DNA of 64,000 nucleotides from Streptomyces sp. NBC_00236 (GCF_036195045.1 NZ_CP108100.1:4836001-4900000), one strand, 5' to 3'; positions 1 through 8,707 are shown, counted from the first letter of the stretch. The notes: generated from the letters alone by a model not told the origin. Made by a program: numbers and translations.

Positions 1-15
1 CCCTTTCCCGAGCAC

Positions 16-525
16 ATGGAGCTCAGAGGGGAAGGCCTCGTCCTGCGCGACTGGACCGAGGACGACCTGGCCGTGATGCCGGATCTGTTCGACCACCCCG
101 ACACCGCGTACTGGACACCGCTCGTCTCCCCCTTCGACGAAGCCGCTTCCCGTGCCCGGCTGGACAAGGACCGGCGGCTGCGCGCGGAGGGCACGACCAT
201 CCTGCTCGCCATCACGACCGACGGCGGCGCGGCGCTCGGTGAGGTGATGCTGCGGCGCGCGCCCGAGGGCACGGAACTCGGCTACGCGGTCGGCCCGGCC
301 CACCGCGGCCAGGGGCTCGCCGCGCGGGCGGTGCGGGTGATGGCCGCGTACGCCTTCGAGGAACTGGGCGTGGAGCAGGTGATCCTGGAGCTGGAGGCCG
401 AGAACACGTCCAGCGTCGCGGTGGCGAAGAAGTCGGGCTTCAGCCGGCTGGACGTGCCGCTGATCGAGGGCGAGGAGAAGGGCCGGCCGTTCGTCCTGCA
501 GACGTGGGGTCTGAACCGTCCCTGA
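16..525 (+). CDS. GNAT family N-acetyltransferase
   Basis: A 169-residue single-domain protein of normal GNAT length that would transfer an acetyl group from acetyl-CoA to an amine; the substrate cannot be read from the sequence. The acetyl-CoA pyrophosphate loop is visible as HRGQGLA (residues 96-102), preceded by the beta-4 strand ELGYAVGP, and the C-terminal NTSSVAVAKKSGF segment is typical of RimJ/RimL-like members. The ATG at 16 is the only start visible because the window begins 15 bp upstream, so a longer N-terminus cannot be excluded. A second GNAT gene follows after 50 bp on the same strand, probably in the same transcript. Confidence 0.85.
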   Translation: MELRGEGLVLRDWTEDDLAVMPDLFDHPDTAYWTPLVSPFDEAASRARLDKDRRLRAEGTTILLAITTDGGAALGEVMLRRAPEGTELGYAVGPAHRGQGLAARAVRVMAAYAFEELGVEQVILELEAENTSSVAVAKKSGFSRLDVPLIEGEEKGRPFVLQTWGLNRP

Positions 526-575
526 GGCGAACGGGGCGATGATTCGTGCAGGCCGGTGAGGGGGAGGGGCGGGGC

Positions 576-1079
576 ATGACCACGTACGAGACGATGTCGT
601 TCCACCTGGAGACCGAGCGGCTGATCCTGCGGCCGTGGGCCGAGTCGGACGCCGCCGAGCTCACCGCCCTGTACGCCGAACGCGGCGAGGGGACACGCAC
701 GGTCGAGTACTCCCGCACGCTCATCGCGAAGCTGATCGCCGCGACGCAGACGACGGGGATCGCCCTGCTCCCCATCCAGCGCCGTGACGAGGGCGACTTC
801 ATCGGCTACTGCGGACTGATCATCGGCCGCTCCACCCTGGAGGAGCCCGAAATCGCGTACGAGCTCTTCCAGCGGGTGCACGGCCGCGGCTACGCCACCG
901 AGGCGGCCCGCGCGGTGCTCGATGCCGCTGCGGCGACCGGGCGGCCGCGGATCGGAGCGACCGTCGCCGCGTGGAACACCCCGTCGTTCCGCGTCCTGGA
1001 GAAGCTCGGGTTCGTGCGGGACCACGTCACCGTGGAGGACAAGGGCGAAGTGGTCTGGCTGACGCGCCCGTTGCCATGA
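576..1079 (+). CDS. GNAT family N-acetyltransferase, RimJ/RimL type
   Basis: A 167-residue acetyltransferase. The N-terminus ETERLILRPW (13-22) is the RimJ/RimL-type signature, HGRGYATEA (102-110) is the acetyl-CoA loop, and NTPSFRVLEKLGF (134-146) is the usual C-terminal motif. I chose the ATG at 576 because a purine-rich GGGGAGGGGCGGGG lies just before it; an in-frame GTG at 546 would add ten residues lacking family similarity. It probably forms a bicistronic unit with the preceding GNAT gene. Family relatives acetylate ribosomal protein N-termini or small molecules, and nothing here decides between these. Confidence 0.85.
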   Translation: MTTYETMSFHLETERLILRPWAESDAAELTALYAERGEGTRTVEYSRTLIAKLIAATQTTGIALLPIQRRDEGDFIGYCGLIIGRSTLEEPEIAYELFQRVHGRGYATEAARAVLDAAAATGRPRIGATVAAWNTPSFRVLEKLGFVRDHVTVEDKGEVVWLTRPLP

Positions 1080-1112
1080 GGCCCGGCATCGCGCGCGCCC
1101 GCCCGACCGTTC

Positions 1113-1910
1113 TCAGGACTCGACGGCCGCGTCCTCCAGCGCTTCCCTGATCGGTTCGTACTCCGTGGTCCACGCGTAGGGGCGCTCGTGAAGGTCCGTC
1201 ACCAGAAGGCCGAACAGTTCCGCGTCGAAGACGGCACCGAACAGACCACCGTCGATGGTGTGGGCGTTGACGACCACCGTGGGCGTGCCCGGTCCGATCG
1301 GATCGTCACCGGTCTGCTCGTACGCCTTCTGGGAAGCCGTGACGAAGGAGCTGTACTTCATCGTCCTGACCGCCCGGTCGAAGGCGTCGTCACGCAGCCC
1401 CGGGATCGACTTGGCCAGACTCAGGAGGAAGTCGGTCGTGAACCCGTCCCTGAGCTCGGCAACAGGCTGGTTCGCGATGAGCAGGGCGTGGTACTCGACG
1501 AACTTCCCCTTCTCCAGCGCGGCCCGCAGCGCGTTGACCGCTCGCTTCGAACCGTCGCCGCCGAGACGGTCGTCCTTGAAGGAGGCGAAGGTGTACTCGG
1601 CCTTGATCTCCCCCTTGAGCAGCAGCTCCTTGAGCCCCTTGGCCCCCGTCCGCTCGTACTCCTCGACGACGGGACACCGCGGATCCTCGTACACGTGCAC
1701 CGTCGAGCGTGCTTCGGGATTCCCGACCACGATCGTCGTCCCGTCAGAGGCCGGTCGTTCGGGCAGCAGTGTGGTGTTCGCGTAGCCGACCGTCTTGGTC
1801 CGTGCTGCCGGACGGGCGTCCTTCGCCTCGGTGGCGCCCGGTGCGCATCCCGCGAAGGCTCCGATGAGGCCCAGTGTGACGGCCGCCCGGACGGCTCTGT
1901 GGATCTCCAT
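1113..1910 (-). CDS. Lipoprotein with thioredoxin-like (DsbA/Thioredoxin_4) fold
   Basis: 265 residues when started at the ATG at 1910. The N-terminus has a short positive region, a hydrophobic stretch and the lipobox FAGC (Cys22), so the product should be an extracytoplasmic lipoprotein. The mature part has a thioredoxin-like layout: strand STVHVYEDPRCP (69-80), a long helical insert and a PTVVVNAHTIDGG loop with the cis-Pro position. Only one active-site cysteine is visible (C79 in CPVV), so it is probably not a normal CXXC disulfide oxidoreductase. The open frame extends to 2102, but that extension would bury the lipobox inside the protein. GGGAGGG lies about 11 nt before the chosen start. 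Confidence 0.75.
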   Translation of the reverse strand: MEIHRAVRAAVTLGLIGAFAGCAPGATEAKDARPAARTKTVGYANTTLLPERPASDGTTIVVGNPEARSTVHVYEDPRCPVVEEYERTGAKGLKELLLKGEIKAEYTFASFKDDRLGGDGSKRAVNALRAALEKGKFVEYHALLIANQPVAELRDGFTTDFLLSLAKSIPGLRDDAFDRAVRTMKYSSFVTASQKAYEQTGDDPIGPGTPTVVVNAHTIDGGLFGAVFDAELFGLLVTDLHERPYAWTTEYEPIREALEDAAVES

Positions 1911-2158
1911 TGAAATTCTGTCCCTCCCCTGTGAACAGGCGGACTCTACGCCTGCGGTGGCCACTGGTGCATCAGTGATTCGGGGCGCTTCGAGAAGGTC
2001 ACGGAGTCCGGCGAGGCGCGCGGCGCCCTCGCGCTCGTCAGGGGTGAGGCTTCGACTCACCGACGGGGAAGCGCACAGGGGGCAGCCCCGGTACCTGAGC
2101 ACGTGCGCCGTGCTGCCGGGCGCCAGCCTTCTGGTCCTCGAACCGCGCCTGCCGGGTC

Positions 2159-2341
2159 CGTGCCGGGCCGAACGGGCCCTTCACCGTGCTGGGAACGGCC
2201 GGCTCTCCCCGCCTCGCGTACTCCGGGACGCAGCGCGGCAGCCTGCTCGTGGCCGACTCCGATGAGGTCGGCATCCCGTCCCGGAAATATGCGATGCTGC
2301 GGGTCCAGGCCCTCAGCCCCGAGGAATCTCGGGCCTGTTGG
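2159..2341 (+). pseudogene. Remnant of an XRE/DUF5753 regulator C-terminus
   Basis: The frame reads AGPNGPFTVLG, then PRLAYSGTQRGSLLVADSDEV and ends in MLRVQALSPEESRA. This order (G-F-T-V-L, a Y-x-x-T strand, L-V-x-D-x-x-E-V, then A-L-S-P-E-E-S-R) matches the C-terminal end of DUF5753, the effector domain of Streptomyces Scr1/HTH_31 regulators. No HTH domain and no earlier DUF5753 sequence lie upstream in any frame, so this looks like a leftover of a deleted gene. The surrounding 1911-2546 stretch holds nothing else that I can support as a gene. Confidence 0.45.
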
Positions 2342-2546
2342 GTCGTCTGCTGGGAGAACAATGGGTCCTGCGCGCGTGGTTCAGGTTCAGCCGACGGCGG
2401 CGGGAGGGCGGCCCGTGTCGCCAAGTCCGCGCTCGTCCGGCCGCCTTACGTGTCCATGACTCGTTGAACTCCGAGGGCCCGGCGCTCCCGCCCACCGCTC
2501 GGGCCGCTTTCACCGCACACGTGGGCCGCTGAGGAAAGGGAGAACC

Positions 2547-3134
2547 GTGGGGGACTACTTCCAGACGATCGTCGACCTCGACGCCACCGAGCGGGACGCG
2601 CAGGAGCTCGGGGCCCGGGTCCTGGAGTGGCTGATCGCGGAAGGCATCGTGGCCGCCGAGCGGACCGACTGCGTCCTGGGCGGTGACGGGTACGGCCACG
2701 CGCCCGGCCCGCACTTCACCAAGGCCGTCGACGACCCGGACCCGGTCGAGCTGTGGTCCAACGGGGTCCATGTCGAGACCGGCCGTACCGTCTTCGACAG
2801 CGGCCAGGGAGACGCGGGCGCGGCCGTCTGTCCGCTCTGCCGGACCGAGATCCGGCTGGTAGACGAGATGTGGCAGCCCATCGAGTCGGCCTGGGAGCCC
2901 TTCAAGGGGCGATTCCATGACTGGGCCGAGGGCGGTGGCGAAGGGATCGTGCACTGCCCGTCCTGCGGAGGCTCCTCCGGCATCGCCCGGTGGAGCTGGG
3001 AGGACGACTACTACGCGTGCGGGCAGCTCGGGTTCACGTTCTGGGGCTGGGCGGAGCTCACCTCCGGCTTCACCCGGGAGGTCCGCCGCACACTGGGCGG
3101 CCACCGCACCGTGCTCCTCGCCGGAAAGCTGTAG
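2547..3134 (+). CDS. Hypothetical protein with four-cysteine zinc-ribbon-like motif
   Basis: 195 residues; I do not recognise the family beyond likely zinc binding. Two CXXC knuckles, C95-x-x-C98 (CPLC) and C137-x-x-C140 (CPSC), are spaced like a split zinc ribbon, and the C-terminal part is rich in aromatic residues (WSWEDDYY, FTFWGWAEL). There is no signal peptide or membrane segment, so it should be cytoplasmic. The GTG at 2547 follows AGGAAAGGGAG at good spacing. It faces the lipoprotein gene at 3207 across a shared hairpin terminator. Confidence 0.75.
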   Translation: MGDYFQTIVDLDATERDAQELGARVLEWLIAEGIVAAERTDCVLGGDGYGHAPGPHFTKAVDDPDPVELWSNGVHVETGRTVFDSGQGDAGAAVCPLCRTEIRLVDEMWQPIESAWEPFKGRFHDWAEGGGEGIVHCPSCGGSSGIARWSWEDDYYACGQLGFTFWGWAELTSGFTREVRRTLGGHRTVLLAGKL

Positions 3135-3152
3135 GGCGCGGGCCGGCCGCCG

Positions 3153-3184
3153 GCCGGGCATCCGTCCAGGACGAGATGCCCGGC
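3153..3184. terminator. Bidirectional hairpin terminator
   Basis: A perfect 10-bp inverted repeat, GCCGGGCATC (3153-3162) and GATGCCCGGC (3175-3184), with a 12-nt loop. It lies between the convergent genes ending at 3134 and 3207. No T-tract follows, as is common for streptomycete terminators. Confidence 0.7.
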
Positions 3185-3206
3185 GCGCGGACACGGAATC
3201 GGTTGG

Positions 3207-3869
3207 TCAGCTGGTCCAGAGGACCGGGCTGTCGCGGTACGCGTCACCCTCCTCGAACGAGGCGGCCGCGATGGGGTCGGTCTTCGTGGCGCTGAGCGAG
3301 CAGGTCTCGTACGACGCGCCCTTGGTGGTGAAGTCGCGGGGAGCGGATTCGCTGTCGCACTTGCCCTTGAGGTCGCCGATCAGGATGACGCCCGTGGGGC
3401 CGCCGCCTGCCAGCTTGCCGCGCAGCTTCAGCGAGGAGTACGACAGGTCGGTGCCGCCGACGTTCTCCACCTTCATCCGGATGTAGTAGGGCGTCATGCC
3501 CTTCGCCTTCTCGCCGAATGCGGACATGTCGGCCTCGGCACCCTTCTCGATCGCCGTGACCGTCACGGCGATCGTGCCCTTCTTGTCGGTCCCGTACTTG
3601 AACGGCACGACCGCCCGGTCACCGATCTTGAGCTTCGTGCCCGGCGCGGCGACGTCACCGCCGGCCGCATCGGCCGCGTCGTCACCGGTGTCCGCGGACG
3701 GGCTCTCGCTGCTCGGGTCCGACGATGCCGGGTCGGACGACGCCGGGGCGGAGGCCGAAGGCGACTCCTGCGCCGATGCCGAGTCCTCGCCGTCGTTGCA
3801 GGCCGTGAGGCCGAGCCCCAGGGTGCTGGTGAGGGCAACTGCGAAGACGATGCGTCCCTTGTGTGTCAT
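3207..3869 (-). CDS. Secreted lipoprotein, DUF4352-like
   Basis: 220 residues. A signal peptide ends in the lipobox LTAC (Cys24). A Ser/Pro/Asp-rich low-complexity linker follows (about residues 28-75), which would span the cell wall. The C-terminal 140 residues form a predicted beta-sandwich with the pattern VTVTAIEKG ... YYIRMKVENVGGTDLSY, as in DUF4352/telokin-like extracellular lipoproteins. Two cysteines (in KGKC and YETC) could form a disulfide. Function unknown; it appears monocistronic. Confidence 0.75.
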   Translation of the reverse strand: MTHKGRIVFAVALTSTLGLGLTACNDGEDSASAQESPSASAPASSDPASSDPSSESPSADTGDDAADAAGGDVAAPGTKLKIGDRAVVPFKYGTDKKGTIAVTVTAIEKGAEADMSAFGEKAKGMTPYYIRMKVENVGGTDLSYSSLKLRGKLAGGGPTGVILIGDLKGKCDSESAPRDFTTKGASYETCSLSATKTDPIAAASFEEGDAYRDSPVLWTS

Positions 3870-4063
3870 TTTGGCCTAACTGGCAGTGAGGGCTGCCCTG
3901 TACGACAGCCGGAACGTACAACAACTGGACGAAGCCCCCGGTCAGGCGACCGGATGCGACGGAGCGACACGCTGACGGCGGTGCGTCAACGAGGCGCGCC
4001 GCGACGCCCATCCCAGACTGCGGCGGGAATGACACAGGCTCGCCACAGGCGCGGCACAGGTAC

Positions 4064-4105
4064 GCGACGGGCGCGACCCCCTTGGAGGGAGGCCGCGCCC
4101 GTCGC
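4064..4105 (-). terminator. Terminator of the citrate synthase gene
   Basis: A perfect 12-bp inverted repeat, GCGACGGGCGCG (4064-4075) and CGCGCCCGTCGC (4094-4105), begins 18 nt past the citrate synthase stop codon. The 254-bp gap up to the lipoprotein start at 3869 shows nothing else. Confidence 0.65.
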
Positions 4106-4123
4106 TCTTCGGTTCCGGCAGCG

Positions 4124-5233
4124 TCAGTTACCGAGGTCCGCCAGCTGCTCGAACCCCGGGATCTCCCGCGGACTGCGCGTCGACGGGCCGACGTACTCCG
4201 CCGACGGGCGCACCAGGCGCCCCGTCCGCTTCTGCTCCAGGATGTGCGCCGACCAGCCCGCCGTACGCGCACACGTGAACATCGACGTGAACATGTGCGC
4301 CGGCACCTCCGCGAAGTCCAGCATGATCGCCGCCCAGAACTCCACGTTCGTCGCCAGCACCCGGTCCGGGCGCCGCGCGTGCAGCTCTTCCAGCGCGGCC
4401 TTCTCCAGCGCCTGCGCCACCTCGAACCTGGGCGCGCCCAACTCCTCCGCGGTCCGGCGCAGGACGCGTGCGCGCGGGTCCTCGGCCCGGTAGACGCGGT
4501 GGCCGAAGCCCATCAGGCGCTCGCCCCGGTCCAGGGCCTGCTTCACGTACGCGGTGGCGTCGCCGGTCCGTTCGATCTCCTCGATCATGCCGAGGACGCG
4601 GGACGGCGCGCCCCCGTGCAGCGGGCCCGACATCGCGCCCACCGCACCGGACAGCGCGGCGGCCACGTCGGCGCCGGTGGAGGCGATGACGCGGGCGGTG
4701 AACGTCGAGGCGTTCATGCCGTGCTCGGCGGCCGACGTCCAGTACGCGTCGACGGCCTTCACATGGCGCGGATCCGGCTCGCCGCGCCAGCGGATCATGA
4801 ACCGCTCCACGACGGATCCGGCCTTGTCGATCTCGCTCTGCGGCACCATCGGCCGGCCCTGTCCGCGCGCGGACTGCGCGACGTACGACAGCGCCATGAC
4901 GGCGGCCCGCGCCAGGTCGTTGCGGGCGGTCTCCTCGTCGATGTCCAGCAGCGGCTTCAGGCCCCACACGGGCGCGAGCATCGCCAGGGCGGACTGGACG
5001 TCGACCCGGATGTCACCGGAGTGCACCGGGATCGGGAACGGCTCGGCGGGCGGCAGGCCGGGAGCGAACGCCCCGTCGACCAGCAGGCCCCACACGTTGC
5101 CGAACGACACGTGGCCGACGAGATCCTCGATGTCGACGCCTCGGTACCGCAGCGAACCGCCTTCCTTGTCGGGTTCGGCGATCTCCGTTTCGAACGCGAC
5201 GACTCCTTCGAGTCCGGGTACGAAGTCGGACAT
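4124..5233 (-). CDS. Citrate synthase (short bacterial/archaeal type)
   Basis: 369 residues, the length of the small citrate/2-methylcitrate synthases rather than the hexameric E. coli GltA type. It condenses acetyl-CoA (or propionyl-CoA) with oxaloacetate. Family landmarks are visible: [14 protein letters not shown] near the N-terminus, the catalytic-His segment [21 protein letters not shown] for oxaloacetate/CoA contact, and [10 protein letters not shown] near the C-terminus. The ATG at 5233 is chosen because the homologous N-terminus [20 protein letters not shown] begins there; the upstream open frame to 5347 lacks family similarity. The gene is divergent from pdxH, with a shared 176-bp promoter region. 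Streptomycetes usually carry more than one citrate synthase, and the sequence does not settle whether this one prefers acetyl- or propionyl-CoA. Confidence 0.88.
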   Translation of the reverse strand: MSDFVPGLEGVVAFETEIAEPDKEGGSLRYRGVDIEDLVGHVSFGNVWGLLVDGAFAPGLPPAEPFPIPVHSGDIRVDVQSALAMLAPVWGLKPLLDIDEETARNDLARAAVMALSYVAQSARGQGRPMVPQSEIDKAGSVVERFMIRWRGEPDPRHVKAVDAYWTSAAEHGMNASTFTARVIASTGADVAAALSGAVGAMSGPLHGGAPSRVLGMIEEIERTGDATAYVKQALDRGERLMGFGHRVYRAEDPRARVLRRTAEELGAPRFEVAQALEKAALEELHARRPDRVLATNVEFWAAIMLDFAEVPAHMFTSMFTCARTAGWSAHILEQKRTGRLVRPSAEYVGPSTRSPREIPGFEQLADLGN

Positions 5234-5409
5234 CAGGCGGCTCCCTCGGATCGGCGGCTGCGAGCGGGCCCCAGGGCCCACCCAAGATACTGGCGGGTTC
5301 CGACGTGACCGGGAAGCGTGACATCCGGCACAGCCTTCCCGTTCCACCGCGTTACGGCGGGGCGGACCTCCTTACGACCTGTGTCCGGCCGCTGCGGCAG
5401 GATGACACC

Positions 5410-6084
5410 GTGCCCACCGCAGACTCCTCCTTCGATTCCACCACTGATCCGGCCGCGATGCGCGAGCAGTACCGGTCCGAGGCCTTCACCGAGGACGGAC
5501 TCGCCGCCGATCCGATGCGGCAGTTCGCCCACTGGTTCCGGCAGGTCGCCGCCGGCGGCATGCTCCACGAGCCGAACGCCATGGTGGTGTCCACGGCGAC
5601 CCCCGAAGGCCGCCCGTCCTCCCGCACGGTCCTGCTGAAGATGTACGACGAGCGCGGCTTCGTGTTCTTCACCAACTACGACTCCCGCAAGGGCCGGGAA
5701 CTCACCGCCAACCCGCATGTCTCGCTGCTCTTCCCCTGGCACCCCCTGGCCCGCCAGGTCATCGTCACCGGCACCGCGTCCCGCGTTCCCCGCGACGAGA
5801 CGGTCGCCTACTTCCGCACCCGTCCCCACGGCTCCCAGCTCGGCGCGTGGGCGAGCGAGCAGTCGACGGTGATCGGCTCCCGGGAGGAGCTGATCCACCG
5901 CTACGAGGACCTTGAGGCCCGCTACCCGGAGGGCGAGAAGGTCCCCGCACCCCCGCACTGGGGCGGCTTCCGCGTCGTCCCCGACACCATCGAGTTCTGG
6001 CAGGGGCACGAGAACCGGCTTCACGACCGGCTGCGCTACGTGCGGGAAAGCGGGGCGTGGCGCGTGGAGCGGCTCTGCCCGTAG
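5410..6084 (+). CDS. pdxH: Pyridoxamine 5'-phosphate oxidase
   Basis: 224 residues. PdxH uses FMN and oxygen to oxidise pyridoxamine/pyridoxine 5'-phosphate to pyridoxal 5'-phosphate, the last step of vitamin B6 synthesis and salvage. Recognisable blocks are [10 protein letters not shown] at the N-terminus, the FMN-binding [19 protein letters not shown] and SRKGREL, then [15 protein letters not shown] and the C-terminal [16 protein letters not shown], which contacts PLP. The GTG at 5410 (MPTADSS...) with AGGA upstream is the best start; the frame is open from 5305 but has no similarity there. It is the only B6 gene in view. Confidence 0.93.
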   Translation: MPTADSSFDSTTDPAAMREQYRSEAFTEDGLAADPMRQFAHWFRQVAAGGMLHEPNAMVVSTATPEGRPSSRTVLLKMYDERGFVFFTNYDSRKGRELTANPHVSLLFPWHPLARQVIVTGTASRVPRDETVAYFRTRPHGSQLGAWASEQSTVIGSREELIHRYEDLEARYPEGEKVPAPPHWGGFRVVPDTIEFWQGHENRLHDRLRYVRESGAWRVERLCP

Positions 6085-6159
6085 GGCCCGGGGCGCGGGA
6101 CGCCCGTACCCTCAGCCGCGCCGCCCGGGAAACCACCGGCAAGGGAGCCGCCCCGGCAT

Positions 6160-6355
6160 GCAGAAACCCGCAGGCTCTGGTCCCTCCTTGCGGAGGAGCC
6201 GGCCGGACTTACCGGCGAGCCTGCGGGTCGGTGACTGCTTGGGATTGGCCGATGACCGGCCTGCACTGCAAGAGCGCGACAACGGGCGTCAGCCCGCAGT
6301 CACCTCACGAGTCCGAGAAGAAATCACTTCCGGAACACCTCCTTTCCCTACGTGT
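6160..6355 (-). ncRNA. Structured leader-like RNA with micro-ORF (candidate riboregulator)
   Basis: Reading the minus strand downstream of a promoter-like sequence: an 11-nt perfect Shine-Dalgarno match, a 12-codon ORF, then stem A (GGTGACTGC at 6304-6296 pairing with 6238-6230, enclosing smaller hairpins), and after one nucleotide stem B (12 bp, 6228-6217 with 6177-6166, enclosing two further hairpins) followed by GTTTCTGC. The 5' arm of stem A lies inside the last codons of the micro-ORF, the geometry of a ribosome-controlled attenuator. No minus-strand gene follows before pdxH, which converges on it, so it may be a stand-alone RNA. Stem B could also end pdxH transcription from the plus strand. 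Confidence 0.55.
6289..6327 (-). CDS. Micro-ORF of 12 codons with near-perfect ribosome binding site
   Basis: GTG at 6327 begins the peptide (M/V)ISSRTREVTAG and ends at TGA 6291-6289. The ribosome binding site GAAAGGAGGTG (6346-6336) is complementary over 11 nt to the 3' end of 16S rRNA, far stronger than at most genes in this window, with about 9-10 nt to the start codon. Such a signal before so short a frame suggests that translation itself is the regulatory event. Confidence 0.5.
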   Translation of the reverse strand: MISSRTREVTAG

Positions 6356-6361
6356 GGCTTC

Positions 6362-6390
6362 AGCCTAGGAAGCTCCCCGGCGCCGCACAA
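6362..6390 (-). promoter_or_regulatory. Promoter-like sequence for the structured RNA
   Basis: On the minus strand, TTGTGC (6390-6385) and TAGGCT (6367-6362) are separated by exactly 17 bp, resembling a sigma-HrdB -35/-10 pair. The start point would be near 6355, about 10 nt before the strong ribosome binding site. Confidence 0.5.
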
Positions 6391-6500
6391 CCGAATTATC
6401 GGAGCCATTGATTTCGGGGAAGTCGCTGTGTGCTGGGTCACGTTCGAGTTCAATGGTCTGACGTGCGGCAATGGCGGACACGACCTGTCGGGGGTCCGGG

Positions 6501-7883
6501 ATGAGTCCTTCCACGACCAGCGGAACGACCGACGCTCTCGGTCCCGAGGGTCCCAACGGTCCCGATCCGGCTCCCGGGGCGGAGCTGCTGGCGGCTCTCC
6601 TCGACGGGATGGACGCGGCCCTCTGCGCCTTCGACGCGGACGGGACCGTCACCCACTGGAACCGTGAGGCCGAGCGGATCCTCGGCTGGTCCGCCGAGGA
6701 GGCCGTCGGGCGGCCCGGGTTCGCCGGCTGGGCCGTGCGGCGGGCCGACGCGGGTGAGGTGCAGGGGCGGCTGATGGCCGTCATGGACGGGCCCGGGCGG
6801 CAGGTCCACGAGTTCGCGCTGCTGCGCAAGGACGGCGGGCGGGTGCTCGTACGGACCCAGTCGGCCGGGGTGCGGAGCGCGGACGGGAAGCCCGCCGGGG
6901 TGTACTGCGCGTTCAGCGAGGTCCATGCGCAGATCGACCTGGAGCGGTCCATCGCGCTGAGCGAGGCGCTGTTCGAGGACGCGTCGTGGGGTGTCGTCCT
7001 CGTGGACGTCGACCTGCGGCCGACCGTCGTCAACGCGCACGCGGCCCGCGCCCTGGGCGGTGGCCGGACGACGCTGCTGGGCCGGCCGCTCGGCGAGCTG
7101 ATCGTGCAGGGCGTCGAGGACCTGGAGGGCGCCCTCCAGCACGTACTGGCCGAGGGCGCACCGCCCGCGCCCGCCGAGCTGTGGGTGACGTTGCGGACGG
7201 GCGACGGCGACCGGCGCCGCTGCTGGCGCAGCGGCTTCCTGCGGCTGGCCTCGCCGCTCGCGGAGGAGCCGGTGCCGCTGGGCGTCGGCTGGCTGTTCCA
7301 GGACGTGACGGCGACGAAACTGGCGGCCCAGGAGGCGGACCGGTCCCGGTTCCGGTCCAGCCAGCTGCACCGCGCCTCACGCTCGGCCGCCGAGTGCGAG
7401 GACCCCATGGAGGCGGCCACGTCGTCGCTGGACTACGCCCTCGCGGGCTTCGCCGACCACGCGCTGATCGACCTGGTGGCGGGCGAGCGCCTGGTACGCG
7501 CCGCGGGAACCCCGTCCGACGCCCCGGGCCCGTGCCTGCCGGTGGCCGGCGGCGGCATCCCGTTGCGGTACGCCCCGGGCCACCCCGCCCTCCAGGCGGT
7601 GGACCGTACGGGCTCGGTGCGGGCGTCGGCGGGTGCCGGTTCGGCCCGGGCGGCCGGGGAGTGGGCGACGGAGCGCCGCTGGCCGGCCGACGCGGTGCAC
7701 GCGCTGTGCGTGGTGCTGCGGAGCCGGGGCCGGACCCTGGGCGTGGTGACGTTCCTGCGCTCCTCCCACCGCGCCGCGTTCGAGCGCCCGGACGCGGTGT
7801 ACGCGGAGAGCGTCGCGGACCGGGTGGCGGCGTCGGTGGACCTGCATCAGGCGACGAGCGGCCCCGCCCCGTCCCGCGCCTGA
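6501..7883 (+). CDS. PAS-PAS-GAF sensory protein without a visible output domain
   Basis: 460 residues. A first PAS domain lies at about 25-140 (LLDGMDAALCAFDADGTVTHWN, then GWSAEEAVGRP), a second at about 155-280 (FEDASWGVVLVDVDLRPTVVN), and a GAF-like region at about 300-450 (DYALAGFADHALIDLV ... LCVVLRSRGRTLGVVTFLR). There is no PP2C phosphatase, kinase or GGDEF domain, although in streptomycetes this architecture often precedes SpoIIE/PP2C outputs. The start at 6501 follows GGGGGTCCGGG; the earlier in-frame ATG at 6471 has no ribosome binding site. The ligand is unknown. Confidence 0.8.
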   Translation: MSPSTTSGTTDALGPEGPNGPDPAPGAELLAALLDGMDAALCAFDADGTVTHWNREAERILGWSAEEAVGRPGFAGWAVRRADAGEVQGRLMAVMDGPGRQVHEFALLRKDGGRVLVRTQSAGVRSADGKPAGVYCAFSEVHAQIDLERSIALSEALFEDASWGVVLVDVDLRPTVVNAHAARALGGGRTTLLGRPLGELIVQGVEDLEGALQHVLAEGAPPAPAELWVTLRTGDGDRRRCWRSGFLRLASPLAEEPVPLGVGWLFQDVTATKLAAQEADRSRFRSSQLHRASRSAAECEDPMEAATSSLDYALAGFADHALIDLVAGERLVRAAGTPSDAPGPCLPVAGGGIPLRYAPGHPALQAVDRTGSVRASAGAGSARAAGEWATERRWPADAVHALCVVLRSRGRTLGVVTFLRSSHRAAFERPDAVYAESVADRVAASVDLHQATSGPAPSRA

Positions 7884-8101
7884 AACGCGCCCCCGTTCCG
7901 GCCGCCGCCCGTTCCGGCTTGGGAGTGATGTGGGTGCAATTCGGGGTTGGTCGGGGTCCGGGGGGCGTCCACATCGCTTTCGATCGTGCGGTCGCTCAGG
8001 GGGCGGCGTGCGGTCGGGGCACTCGGGCTCGCCGCCGGCCTGCGGCATCGCGTCCGGTCAAACCCGTTCCCGCGGCGCAGCCGCAGACTGCGCGCCGACG
8101 G

Positions 8102-8665
8102 CTACCGCGCGGCCGGCAGATGCTGCCGGCGGAGGCGCGTGAAGGCGGTCGGGCCGGTGCGGTGCGGCAGGAACTCCTTGATGCGCTCGGCGCAGGCGCG
8201 CGGGCTCGCCGTACCCGTGTCGCACTCCAGGTCGTAGTCGCCGTGGGCGTGGACCGCGTCGTACTGGAGAGCCGCGAGCCCCGGCGGGCGGTCGCCCCGG
8301 GCCAGCTCGCGGCGGACCAGCTCGTCCAGCGGGCAGCGAACGCCGACGAACAGGACGTTCTCGGGCGGCAGCACCGTCAGGCAGTCGAGCAGCCGCCACG
8401 GCTCGCTCAGTACATGGTCGACCACGACGTCGTTGCCCACCTCGGCCATGGCCGCGATCGAGCGGTGGAAGCCCATCCTGGTCCGGCGCAGCGCGCCGTC
8501 GAGCTCCTGCGCCCCGAGCTCCCGCTTGCTGCGCATCGCGTTGAAGCTGTCGACCGCCAGGTGGAAGAAGACGCCGTCGTCGAGGATGTCCAGCAGCTCC
8601 CTGGCGATGCTGGACTTCCCCGAACTGGACGTCCCGTTGAGGAAGATGATCCGGCCGGATGTCAT
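8102..8665 (-). CDS. Chloramphenicol phosphotransferase-like P-loop kinase
   Basis: 187 residues, matching the CPT family (about 178-190 residues) named after the self-resistance kinase of the chloramphenicol producer. Walker A is GTSSSGKSS (11-19). The family motifs HLAVDSFNAM and VVVDHVLSEPWRL follow, the latter placing the catalytic Asp, and then VGVRCPLDELVRRELARGDR. It would phosphorylate a small hydroxylated substrate; whether that is chloramphenicol is not shown, because many actinomycetes carry CPT paralogues without that resistance. It is on the same strand as the SIS gene, 42 bp downstream of it, and may be cotranscribed. Confidence 0.82.
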   Translation of the reverse strand: MTSGRIIFLNGTSSSGKSSIARELLDILDDGVFFHLAVDSFNAMRSKRELGAQELDGALRRTRMGFHRSIAAMAEVGNDVVVDHVLSEPWRLLDCLTVLPPENVLFVGVRCPLDELVRRELARGDRPPGLAALQYDAVHAHGDYDLECDTGTASPRACAERIKEFLPHRTGPTAFTRLRRQHLPAAR

Positions 8666-8707
8666 GGCGGCATGCTCGCACGGTGCCTCGACGGGCCGGC
8701 GGGGCGG

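Noticed and set aside
1911..2102. N-terminal extension of the thioredoxin-like lipoprotein to 2102
   Set aside because: It would place the signal peptide and lipobox in the protein interior; the ATG at 1910 has a suitable ribosome binding site.
3971..3988. CTGACG...CGTCAA near the lipoprotein/citrate synthase gap
   Set aside because: The spacer is 6 bp instead of 3 and the site lies near the 3' end of citrate synthase and before a lipoprotein, so it does not fit the operator family.
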